Below the pieces are notes generated by a model, which was not told where the DNA came from, did no database searches, and worked only from the letters and a program-made list of their open reading frames with translations. Of a DNA stretch of 10,967 nucleotides, positions 1 to 6,417 are shown one piece after another. Made by a program: the position numbers and the translations under genes. Numbering within the stretch: the first letter of the stretch is position 1; each line of letters starts with the position of its first letter. The stretch spans positions 1 through 10,967 of the forward strand of contig DASPOF010000164.1 of assembly GCA_035626155.1 (NCBI GenBank), given 5' to 3'. Source of the stretch: DASPOF01 sp035626155 (GTDB taxonomy: Bacteria > Desulfobacterota > Binatia > Binatales > Binataceae).

Positions 1-138
1 GCCGGCGGGGCGGTGGAGGCGATAAAGGCGATCAATTCCGACTATCCACGGCACGCGCGCGCCGCCCGCGAGATCGCCGAGGAGTATTTCGACGCGGACC
101 GGCTGCTCGATGAAATCGCGGAAACGATCGGGCTGTAA
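1..138 (+). CDS. C-terminal fragment of a probable glycosyltransferase (5' end outside window)
   Basis: The reading frame is open from base 1 and ends at TAA 136-138, giving the last 45 residues of a protein. The segment is a soluble, charged helical tail containing HARAAREIAEEYFDADRLL. Tails of the form 'H..AAR.IAEEYFD...VL' are common at the C-terminus of GT-type glycosyltransferases, where a final helix packs back on the Rossmann domain. The family call rests on this short tail only. No catalytic residues are visible, and another family with a similar helical end is possible. Codon use (strong G/C third positions) matches the downstream gene. The channel gene starts only 3 bases after this stop, so the two are probably cotranscribed. 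Confidence 0.55.
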   Translation, partial: AGGAVEAIKAINSDYPRHARAAREIAEEYFDADRLLDEIAETIGL

Positions 139-141
139 CGC

Positions 142-1644
142 ATGATGCCGACGCCGCTTCAGACGACTCTCGGACTCGACGCACTGCCGGCGGGGCTCGG
201 CGGCGCGATCGAGGTGATCGCCGCGCTGGTTGCGATCGCCGCCGGGTTCGCGCTGCGCCGCCGCAAGCGATTTTTCCGCGCGCCGGGTTTCGCGATGCTC
301 GCGGTCGGATTCGCCTCCGATCTGATCGCCGAGCTGACTCATTCCTTCCCCCTCTTCTCCCGGGTGTCGGGCGCGATCGCGGTCATGACATTCTTCTGGG
401 CGCTCGTCCTGCTCATGATGGACGCGGTGGATTCGGGCTGGCGGCGCGGCCGCGAGCATTTCTCGACCATCTTCAGGGACATTCTCACGTTCGCCCTGTT
501 CGCGCTGGTGGTGATGGCGGTGCTGTGGGCGGACTTCGGGGTGAACCCGTTCAACATCGTAATCGGCGTCGGGGCGGTGTCGGTGGTGGTCGGCCTCGCG
601 CTTCAGGAGACGCTTGGCAACGTCTTCAGCGGTCTCGCGCTCCAGCTCCAGAAGCCATTCAGCGATGGCGATTGGGTCAAGACCGGTCCGTATGTCGGCC
701 AGGTGAGAGGCGTCGGCCTGCGCTCGACGACGATCATCACGCGCGCCAACGAGCGCCTCGACGTTCCCAACACGCAGATCTCCAAGGAGGTGCTGGTCAA
801 TTACGCCACCGATGCGGTCGGCGACGAGATTTCGATCGGGATCAGCTACGAGGTCCCGCCCAACCACGCCCGCGAGGTGATCCTGCGGGTGCTGGGCGAT
901 TTGCCCTACGTGCTGGACCGGCCGGCGCCCGAGGTGCTGCCGTGGGAATACGGCGATTTCGCGATCCGTTATCGCATCAAGTTCTGGATGGCGGATTTTG
1001 CGGTGCAGGAACGCGTCCACGCCGAGCTGGTGTCGAATCTGTGGTACGCGCTGCGCCGCCACGCGATCGAAATCCCCTTCCCGACCCGCACCCTCGAAAT
1101 GCGCCACGAGCGTCCCGAGCGAATCGGCGATGCGCAGTATGAGCGCGAAATGATCGCCGCTCTGCGCGAACTCTACTTTCTCCGCGACCTTCCCGACCGC
1201 GAACTCGAGGTGATCGCGCCCACGCTTCGCGTACACGGGTTCGGCGCGGGCGAGTTGATCGTGCGCGAGGGCGAGTCCGGCGATACGCTTTTCATCATCC
1301 GGCGCGGCGAGGTCGAGGTGCTGCTCAAGGGCGCGGGCGGGCAGGAGCGGCGCGTCGCCACGCTGAAGCGCCCGCAATTCTTCGGCGAGATGTCGCTGCT
1401 GACCGGCGATCCGCGCAGCGCGACCATCCGGGCGCTCTCCGACGTGGAAGTCCTGGAGATGAATCGCGAGGGGTTCATGCGGCTGTTCAAGGAGCGTCCC
1501 GAGGCCGCCGATGCGATCGGAGAGATCGTCGCGGCGCGCCAGGCCGAGAACGTGCAGGCGCGCAGGCCGGCCGACGGCGAGGAGCCGCGCGGCCGCCAGC
1601 GCCGCTGGATATTCGACAAGATCCGGGAAATTTTCGATCTCTGA
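142..1644 (+). CDS. MscS-family channel with C-terminal cyclic nucleotide-binding domain
   Basis: Predicted inner-membrane ion channel of 500 residues. Hydrophobic segments lie near residues 22-38, 50-66, 76-95 and 112-130. They are followed by the MscS pore-lining helix at about 138-172, which has the typical Gly/Ala-rich run and the signature LALQETLGNVFSGLALQLQ, then the beta domain beginning PFSDGDWV. The cytoplasmic MscS alpha/beta domain extends to about 320. From about 346 to 465 there is a cNMP-binding (CAP-ED) fold with the phosphate-binding cassette FGEMSLLTGDPRSATIRA at 414-431, including the expected Glu416 and Arg425. This architecture is that of the bacterial cyclic-nucleotide-gated MscS branch (bCNG), in which ligand may gate the pore rather than tension alone; gating here is inferred. 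The tail after 470 is basic. The start is ATG 142 or ATG 145, with no strong Shine-Dalgarno; tight spacing to the upstream stop suggests translational coupling. Confidence 0.93.
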   Translation: MMPTPLQTTLGLDALPAGLGGAIEVIAALVAIAAGFALRRRKRFFRAPGFAMLAVGFASDLIAELTHSFPLFSRVSGAIAVMTFFWALVLLMMDAVDSGWRRGREHFSTIFRDILTFALFALVVMAVLWADFGVNPFNIVIGVGAVSVVVGLALQETLGNVFSGLALQLQKPFSDGDWVKTGPYVGQVRGVGLRSTTIITRANERLDVPNTQISKEVLVNYATDAVGDEISIGISYEVPPNHAREVILRVLGDLPYVLDRPAPEVLPWEYGDFAIRYRIKFWMADFAVQERVHAELVSNLWYALRRHAIEIPFPTRTLEMRHERPERIGDAQYEREMIAALRELYFLRDLPDRELEVIAPTLRVHGFGAGELIVREGESGDTLFIIRRGEVEVLLKGAGGQERRVATLKRPQFFGEMSLLTGDPRSATIRALSDVEVLEMNREGFMRLFKERPEAADAIGEIVAARQAENVQARRPADGEEPRGRQRRWIFDKIREIFDL

Positions 1645-1681
1645 GGCAGAGCTTCCGCAGGGTCGTCAGAAATTCCCTTGT

Positions 1682-1691
1682 AATCGCGATT
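1682..1691. repeat. 10-bp palindrome AATCGCGATT
   Basis: A perfect 10-base palindrome lies in the 122-base gap between the channel gene and the selenoprotein gene. It could be a small operator for the downstream gene, but a palindrome of this size occurs by chance. No convincing sigma-70 promoter or terminator was found in the gap 1645-1766. Confidence 0.25.
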
Positions 1692-1766
1692 GAAACAGGG
1701 CGCGGGTGGCAACGTGGCAGTGCGGTTGTTTGAGTAAGACGGACGGACGCGCTAGGCTTTCCTCTA

Positions 1767-2069
1767 ATGGCTACGGAAATTCTCTACTGCGCAAGTTGAG
1801 GCTATAAGCCTCGCGCCGCCAGTCTGGCTGGCGCACTCAAATCCCGCTTCGGCGAGGACGTCCAAGTCACCGCCGGGAAGACAGGACAGTTCGACGTGAT
1901 CGTGGACGGGACGGTCATCTTTTCGAAGCACGCTGTGGGACGCTTCCCGGTCGAGGGCGAAGTCGAGGAACGATTCGCCGCGCTTCGCGAGGGCAAGGAA
2001 TTGCCGCCGATCGAGAACGCTCAACCAACCGGTTTCGTCGGGCGGATCCTGGGCAAGCTCCGCGGCTGA
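1767..2069 (+). CDS. selW: SelW-like (Rdx/SelT-SelW-SelH family) selenoprotein, UGA read as Sec at codon 11
   Basis: The frame runs from ATG 1767 to TGA 2067-2069 with one internal in-frame stop, TGA 1797-1799. Read as selenocysteine it gives a 100-residue protein beginning MATEILYCASUGYKPRAASLA. The C8-A-S-U11 motif is the CxxU (CxxC in Cys homologues) redox site of the thioredoxin-like Rdx family. It sits at the end of the first beta strand, followed by the first helix, as expected. Family features continue past the TGA: G-x-F-D-V-x-V-D-G near residues 39-48, then VIFSKHAVGRFP at about 49-60 and an acidic helix. Similarity on both sides of the TGA in a single frame argues against two genes or a chance stop. 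Family members are small thiol/selenol oxidoreductases with poorly known substrates. The upstream frame is closed by a TGA at 1731-1733 and ATG 1767 is the first start; its ribosome site is weak. Conventional ORF calling would miss this gene. Confidence 0.88.
1813..1834 (+). promoter_or_regulatory. Candidate bacterial SECIS hairpin in selW mRNA
   Basis: Immediately 3' of the Sec codon, GCGCC (1813-1817) plus GCCA (1818-1821) pair with TGGC (1825-1828) plus GGCGC (1830-1834). This makes a 9-bp stem with a 3-base GTC apical loop (1822-1824) and one unpaired U at 1829. The loop begins with G, and 22 bases separate the UGA from the loop. Bacterial SECIS elements lie inside the coding region just after the UGA, with a small apical loop carrying a G among its first bases about 16-37 bases from the UGA; this hairpin fits. 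A bulged U is important in E. coli fdhF, though there it lies on the 5' side and here on the 3' side. Binding by SelB is inferred. Confidence 0.72.
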
Positions 2070-2171
2070 CCGCGCGCCGAAGCGGGGGTCAGTCTTTCAC
2101 AAACCTGGGTTCGTTCTCAGGGATCTTTTCCCCCGCATTCTTAATATGGGCGAGGATAAAGGTGGGAGTGT

Positions 2172-2216
2172 CTTTTCCTCCCCATATCAAAACATCAAAA
2201 AATGGGGGAGGAAAAG
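2172..2216. terminator. Long inverted repeat between convergent selW and atpG, possible bidirectional terminator
   Basis: CTTTTCCTCCCCAT (2172-2185) is the reverse complement of the arm at 2202-2216 except for one extra G in its G-run. The loop is a 16-base A-rich segment (2186-2201). It sits in the 217-base gap between the convergent ends of selW (stop 2069) and atpG (stop 2287), where a bidirectional terminator is expected. There is no classical U-tract after the stem in either direction, although the arms carry T4/A4 runs. It may therefore be a repeat element or an RNA-stability hairpin rather than an intrinsic terminator. A related, less perfect copy of the left arm occurs at 2124-2138. 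Confidence 0.45.
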
Positions 2217-2286
2217 GCGTTCCGGCCAGTGTCCTCTCCAGCGTCGAAGAACAGGGGACGAGAAAATGGCGTGACTATAGTCCCTG

Positions 2287-3171
2287 CTAGCCGCGGCCGC
2301 CGGTGAGCGCCTCGGCGCCGCCCACGATATCCATCAGCTCTTTCGTAATCTGCGCCTGGCGCGCGCGGTTCATCTCGATCGTGTAACGGTTGATCATTTC
2401 GATCGCGTTGTTGGTCGCGTTGTCCATCGCGGACATCCGCGCGCCCTGCTCGCTGGCCTCGGCCTCCAGCAATGCGTGGAAGATCGCCGACTCGAGATAG
2501 GTGCGCATGATGACCGGCGCGAGTTCGTCGCGGCTCGGCTCGACCACGTATTCGGTGGGAAGTTGCGCGCTCTCGCCCTCCGCGCGCGCGCCCGGCGCGG
2601 CAACCGGGAGGAGCCGTTCGAACATCGGACGCTGGGTGAGCACGGATTTGAACTGAGTATAGACGATCGTCGCCTCTGAGATTGCTCCCGAACGGTAATC
2701 CGCGAGCATCCGCGATGCTATCCGGCGAGCAAGCTCGACCGTGGCAAGCCGCGGCGTATTGTTGATTGCGGATTCCGCCAGTTGCACGTTGGCGCGAGTG
2801 AAATAGTCGAAGGCTTTCTTTCCGACCACGTACAACTGGAGTTCGATCCCGCTTGCCTGTGAGTCGCGCCGGACATCCTCGGCGGCGCGCAACAGATTCG
2901 CGTTGTAACCGCCGCACAGGCCGCGGTCGGATGAGATCACCGCGCACAGCGACCTCTTCGGTGCGCCCTCGCGCGCGCCACCCATCGCGGCCTCTGAAAC
3001 GAACAGGGAATCGGTGATACGCGCCAGCGCATCGCTGTACGGCCTCGCGTTGAGCAGCGCTTCCTGCGCGCGGCGCAGCCGCGCCGCCGACACGAGCTTC
3101 ATCGCGCGGGTGATTTGCTGGGTCGATTTGGTCGAGGCGATCCGGCGCCTGATTGCCTTGAGCGAAGCCAT
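2287..3171 (-). CDS. atpG: F-type ATP synthase gamma subunit
   Basis: Central rotor shaft of F1, 294 residues. The N-terminal helix MASLKAIRRRIASTKSTQQI and the following TRAMKLVSAARLRRAQ are the canonical gamma start that inserts into the alpha3beta3 barrel. The middle holds the Rossmann-like domain with the SSDRGLCGGYN signature near residues 79-89. The C-terminal helix (AMDNATNNAIEMINRYTIEMNRARQAQITKEL) is the second half of the coiled-coil rotor and carries the family's conserved MDNAT..A motif. Length is normal. The gene starts 19 bases after the atpA stop and is the last ATP synthase gene of the cluster. In most bacteria atpD and atpC follow; here the sequence runs instead into a noncoding gap and the convergent selenoprotein gene. 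Confidence 0.97.
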   Translation of the reverse strand: MASLKAIRRRIASTKSTQQITRAMKLVSAARLRRAQEALLNARPYSDALARITDSLFVSEAAMGGAREGAPKRSLCAVISSDRGLCGGYNANLLRAAEDVRRDSQASGIELQLYVVGKKAFDYFTRANVQLAESAINNTPRLATVELARRIASRMLADYRSGAISEATIVYTQFKSVLTQRPMFERLLPVAAPGARAEGESAQLPTEYVVEPSRDELAPVIMRTYLESAIFHALLEAEASEQGARMSAMDNATNNAIEMINRYTIEMNRARQAQITKELMDIVGGAEALTGGRG

Positions 3172-3190
3172 CGTTCAGCCGCGTCTTTCG

Positions 3191-4732
3191 TCAGGCAGCC
3201 GCCGGGCCGGCCTTGCCCTGCTCGGCGAGGAATGATTTCAGGTACCCATCGAGCGCGGCGGTCAGCTTCTTCATCAGCTCGGGGCTGATCTCGCGCTTCT
3301 CGCGGATTTCGGCGAGCAGCTCCGGATGGAGCGAGTCGAAATGCGTATAAAGCCCGCGCTCGAAGGGCTTGACCTGCGCAACTTCGAGCTTGTCGAAGTA
3401 GCCGGCGTTGGCCGCGAGGATTATGACGACTTCCTTCTCGGCCGCGAGCGGCTCGTACTGGTTCTGCTTGAGCATCTCGGTCACCCGCGCCCCGCGATTG
3501 AGCAACCGCTGGCTTGCGGGATCGAGTTCCGATCCGAACTGGGCGAACGCCGCCATCTCGCGATACTGCGCAAGGTCGAGCTTGAGCGTCTGTCCGACCT
3601 GCTTCATGGCTCTTATCGCCGCCGAGAACCCGACGCGCGAAACCGACAACCCGACCGCCACCGCGGGCCGGATGCCCGAGTTGAAGAGGTCGACGTCGAG
3701 CATGATCTGGCCGTCGGTGATCGACCAGACGTTGGTCGGGATGTAGGAGGCGAGGTCGCCGGCCTGGGTCTCGATAATCGGGAGCGCGGTGAGCGAGCCG
3801 CCGCCCATCTCGTCGTTCATCTTCGCCGCGCGCTCGAGCAGGCGCGAGTGGAGATAGAACACGTCGCCGGGGAAAGCCTCGCGCCCCGGCGGACGGCGCA
3901 GCAGCAGCGACAACTGGCGATACGCCTGCCCGTGCTTGGTGAGGTCGTCATAGACCAGAAGCGCATGCCGCCCGGAATCGCGGAAGTACTCGCCCATCGT
4001 GCATCCGCTGTAAGGTGCGATGAACTGGAGGGGCGCGCTTTCCGAGGCGGTCGCGGCGACCACGGTCGTGTACTCCATCGCGCCTTCCCGGTTGAGCCGC
4101 TCCACCAGTTGCGCGACGGTCGAACGCTTCTGCCCGATCGCGACGTAGAAGCATTGGACGCCCTGGCCGCGTTGGTTGATGATCGCATCGATGGCGATCG
4201 CGGTCTTTCCGGTCTGGCGATCGCCGATGATCATCTCGCGCTGGCCGCGCCCGATCTGGAGCATCGAGTCGATGACCTTGATTCCGGTCTGGATCGGCTC
4301 CTTGACCGGCTGGCGGCGAATGATCCCGGGCGCCTTGATTTCGATTCGGCGCGTCTCGGCGCTCTTGATGGCGCCCTTGCCGTCGATCGGCTGACCGAGC
4401 GCATTGACCACGCGGCCGAGCAGCGCCTCGCCGACGGGAACCTCGGCGATCCGGCCGGTGCGCTTGACCTCATCGCCCTCGGCGATCGCCTGGGGGTCGC
4501 CGAACAGCGCGGCGCCGACGTTGTCCTCCTCGAGGTTCAGGACCATCCCGTATATCTGGTGCGGGAACTCGAGCAATTCGCCGGCCGATGCGTTCTCCAG
4601 GCCGTAGATTCGCGCGATGCCGTCGCCGCAGGAGAGCACGCGGCCGGTTTCGCGCACCGCGATAGTGCCCTCGAAGCCCTTGATCTCATTGCGCAGGATG
4701 TCGCTGATTTCAGCCGGTCTGATTTCCGCCAT
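3191..4732 (-). CDS. atpA: F-type ATP synthase alpha subunit
   Basis: Non-catalytic nucleotide-binding subunit of F1, 513 residues and full length. The N-terminal beta-barrel domain is about 25-95. The P-loop GDRQTGKT is at 170-177, followed by the conserved AIGQKRSTVAQLVERL region. The Walker B-type LLVYDDLTKHGQAYRQ is at 258-273, and LLLRRPPGREAFPGDVFYLH at 276-295. The arginine finger that reaches the neighbouring beta active site is Arg366 in GLSVSRVGF, equivalent to E. coli alpha-Arg376. The next motif reads VGFSAAIRAMKQV where many alpha subunits have VGGAAQ, a small local variation. The C-terminal helical domain is intact. The start ATG lies 15 bases after the atpH stop, and no strong Shine-Dalgarno is present, so coupling from atpH is likely. 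Confidence 0.98.
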   Translation of the reverse strand: MAEIRPAEISDILRNEIKGFEGTIAVRETGRVLSCGDGIARIYGLENASAGELLEFPHQIYGMVLNLEEDNVGAALFGDPQAIAEGDEVKRTGRIAEVPVGEALLGRVVNALGQPIDGKGAIKSAETRRIEIKAPGIIRRQPVKEPIQTGIKVIDSMLQIGRGQREMIIGDRQTGKTAIAIDAIINQRGQGVQCFYVAIGQKRSTVAQLVERLNREGAMEYTTVVAATASESAPLQFIAPYSGCTMGEYFRDSGRHALLVYDDLTKHGQAYRQLSLLLRRPPGREAFPGDVFYLHSRLLERAAKMNDEMGGGSLTALPIIETQAGDLASYIPTNVWSITDGQIMLDVDLFNSGIRPAVAVGLSVSRVGFSAAIRAMKQVGQTLKLDLAQYREMAAFAQFGSELDPASQRLLNRGARVTEMLKQNQYEPLAAEKEVVIILAANAGYFDKLEVAQVKPFERGLYTHFDSLHPELLAEIREKREISPELMKKLTAALDGYLKSFLAEQGKAGPAAA

Positions 4733-4747
4733 GGGTGATGATTCCGC

Positions 4748-5287
4748 TCAAGTTTGGCCCGCCAGCCGGCGTTCCGCCTCGGCGAGCTGCGTTGCGAGAC
4801 TGCCGTCGTAGATCTTGCCGCTGAGTTCGGCGACCACGCCGCCCAGCAGGGAATTATCGACTCGAACCGTTGAGATAATTTTCTTGTTCGCGATCGACTC
4901 GAGCGCCGCGGTCAGCCGGGCGACTTCCGCATCCGACGGCGGCATCGCGAAGGTCAGCGTGGCGCGCGCACGGCCGAGAATTTCATCGACCTGGTCGCCA
5001 TAGGACTCGGCGATCGCGCCGATTTCCCCGATACGCCCGTGGCGCGCGAGCACCACCGCGAACGACCGCAGCGGGAAGCTGAGTTCGAGCTTCTCGGCGA
5101 TCTTCGCCATCGCCTCCCGCCGCGCATCCTCGCCGAGTTCGGGCGAGGTAAGGACCGCCATCAACTCGGGCGCTTGCACGATTTCCGCCAGCCGGTGGAG
5201 TTCCGCTCCCCAGCTTTCGAGCTGGCCCTTCTCGGCAAGCCCGATCAGCGCCCGAGCGTAGCGCTTGGCGACTCTCGAACCCTTCAC
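4748..5287 (-). CDS. atpH: F-type ATP synthase delta subunit
   Basis: Stalk subunit (OSCP homologue) that links F1 alpha to the peripheral b/b' stalk, 179 residues. The N-terminal six-helix domain begins VAKRYARALIGLAEKGQLE, a close match to the family start 'A.RYA.AL..LA'. The C-terminal part contains RARATLTFAMPPSD followed by the family's signature near the end, VDNSLLGGVVAELSGKIYDGSLATQL. The start is a GTG at 5287-5285 that overlaps the atpF stop as GTGA. It is supported by GGGAGGT (minus strand, 5300-5294) six bases upstream. Overlap plus a strong ribosome site indicates coupled translation with atpF. Confidence 0.96.
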   Translation of the reverse strand: MKGSRVAKRYARALIGLAEKGQLESWGAELHRLAEIVQAPELMAVLTSPELGEDARREAMAKIAEKLELSFPLRSFAVVLARHGRIGEIGAIAESYGDQVDEILGRARATLTFAMPPSDAEVARLTAALESIANKKIISTVRVDNSLLGGVVAELSGKIYDGSLATQLAEAERRLAGQT

Positions 5288-5859
5288 CGTTGGACCTCCC
5301 GGCCCAGCCGCTCCATGAAGCCATCGACCAGGCGCCCCTGGTCATGCGCCTCGAAGTGACGCCCGATGAGGTCGCGGGCGAGCGCGGCGGCGGTGGCGGC
5401 AAGCCGCTGGCGGACGCGGCGCTGGGCTGCATCGGCCATCGCGGCCGCGCCCAGTTCGGTGTCCTTCGCGATCCGCTGGGCGGCGGCGCGGGCGCTCTCG
5501 ACCATCCTGCCAGCCTGGTAAGCGGTCTCGGCGTCGAGTTCGGATGCTAGCTGCGCCAGGTCCTGCTCGATCGTGGCCATGCGGGCCACGGCGCGACTGG
5601 CCAGCTCCTGCGCTTCGGCCAGCGCACCCTCGGCGCGCGAGAGACCGGTCCGAATCGAGACCGCCCGGTCGGCGAAGTACTTGCGCGCCTGCGGGGTGGC
5701 GAAGCGGCCCAGGATAAACGCGAACACGAGAAAATTCGCCGCAAAAAACAGCAGCGTCAGCCACGAGCCCTGGCTCTCAGCGGCCTCGCCCGCGGCCATC
5801 GCGGCCGAGGGGGCGAGCACCGCGGCCAGGGCGGCGGCCATTGCAATCCAGCGCTTCAT
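5284..5859 (-). CDS. atpF: F-type ATP synthase subunit b with N-terminal signal-like segment
   Basis: Peripheral stalk subunit b, 191 residues. It starts with a signal-peptide-like segment (MKRW, hydrophobic Ala-rich run, AMAAG at about 20-24). A transmembrane helix follows near residues 33-52 (WLTLLFFAANFLVFAFILGR), then a long Ala/Glu/Arg-rich helix from about 60 to the end that forms the coiled-coil stalk. An extra cleavable-looking leader before the membrane helix is seen in b subunits of several deltaproteobacteria and differs from E. coli b. The start ATG follows the atpF' TAG with no gap, and the 3' end overlaps atpH by 4 bases, so the three genes are read as one tightly coupled unit. 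It is distinguished from b' by its leader and longer stalk. Confidence 0.9.
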   Translation of the reverse strand: MKRWIAMAAALAAVLAPSAAMAAGEAAESQGSWLTLLFFAANFLVFAFILGRFATPQARKYFADRAVSIRTGLSRAEGALAEAQELASRAVARMATIEQDLAQLASELDAETAYQAGRMVESARAAAQRIAKDTELGAAAMADAAQRRVRQRLAATAAALARDLIGRHFEAHDQGRLVDGFMERLGREVQR

Positions 5860-6345
5860 CTAGTTGTTGGAATCCGTCGAGCGGTTTTGCGAGCCGTTTT
5901 GCAAGCCCTTTTGATTGATTGGGCGCCCGAGCATGCGCTCGGCGAGCTGCGCGCCCAGCGTTTTGCCCATCTCCTCGAGTTCCTGCGTCGCTGCCCTCAC
6001 TTCACTTTCGACTTTTGCGCTGGCCGCCTCCAATGAGGCCTGCGCCTGGGCCTTTGCGGCCTCGATCATCTGCGCCGCATCGACCTCGGCCTTATGGCGC
6101 TCACTTGCGCGCCTGGCCAGCGCATCGCGCCTGACGACCGCGAGCCTTTTCTCGCGCTCCTCGTCGGCGGTTTTCGCCTCCTTGATAAGTTGTTCGGTGC
6201 GCAGGCTCAAGTCCTTGAACCTCCGCTCTCGCTCGGAGAGGAGGTTCAAGAAGGGGCGAAAAAACAGCCGTGTGAATATAAACCAAAAAACCAGGAAGGA
6301 GACAATCAGGGCAAAAAACGTCCCCCAATTCGGCGGGATGTGCAT
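5860..6345 (-). CDS. atpF': F-type ATP synthase subunit b'
   Basis: Second peripheral-stalk subunit, 161 residues. MHIPPNWGTFFALIVSFLVF begins with a short periplasmic segment and a single transmembrane helix (about 8-29). LFFRPFLNLLSERERR then leads into a long charged helix (about 35-145) that pairs with b. Two distinct b-type genes indicate a heterodimeric b/b' stalk, as in photosynthetic bacteria and many deltaproteobacteria. The last residues (QKGLQNGSQNRSTDSNN) are a polar, Gln/Asn/Ser-rich tail unlike the helix and probably disordered. A purine-rich GGGGAGGGG (minus strand, 6361-6353) sits seven bases before ATG 6345. The gene lies 72 bases downstream of the bactofilin stop and abuts atpF. 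Confidence 0.9.
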   Translation of the reverse strand: MHIPPNWGTFFALIVSFLVFWFIFTRLFFRPFLNLLSERERRFKDLSLRTEQLIKEAKTADEEREKRLAVVRRDALARRASERHKAEVDAAQMIEAAKAQAQASLEAASAKVESEVRAATQELEEMGKTLGAQLAERMLGRPINQKGLQNGSQNRSTDSNN

Positions 6346-6417
6346 ATCAGCGCCCCTCCCCGGCGGGGTCTCTGCGATTTTCGGTCATCGAACGGGCGTC
6401 GGAACGAGAACTCGCGA

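Noticed and set aside
525..1142. Plus-strand open frame within the channel gene
   Set aside because: Arg/Gly/Ala-rich translation in another frame of the MscS gene, typical of GC-rich shadow frames.
1706..1730. Sigma-54-like promoter upstream of selW (TGGCA followed by TTG)
   Set aside because: The best alignment lacks the required GC at -12, and the other alignment has the wrong spacing between the GG and GC elements.
1764..2024. Minus-strand open frame opposite selW
   Set aside because: It is the antisense shadow of the selenoprotein gene; its translation has no recognisable family features.
1767..2069. Reading the TGA at 1797 as a plain stop (pseudogene or 10-residue peptide)
   Set aside because: Family similarity continues in the same frame on both sides, there is no other disruption in 100 codons, the stop falls exactly at the redox Sec/Cys position of the CxxU motif, and a SECIS-like hairpin follows.
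3326..4738. 470-residue plus-strand open frame opposite atpA
   Set aside because: Antisense shadow of a strongly conserved gene in GC-rich DNA; the translation is Arg/Asp/Leu-rich with no recognisable domain.
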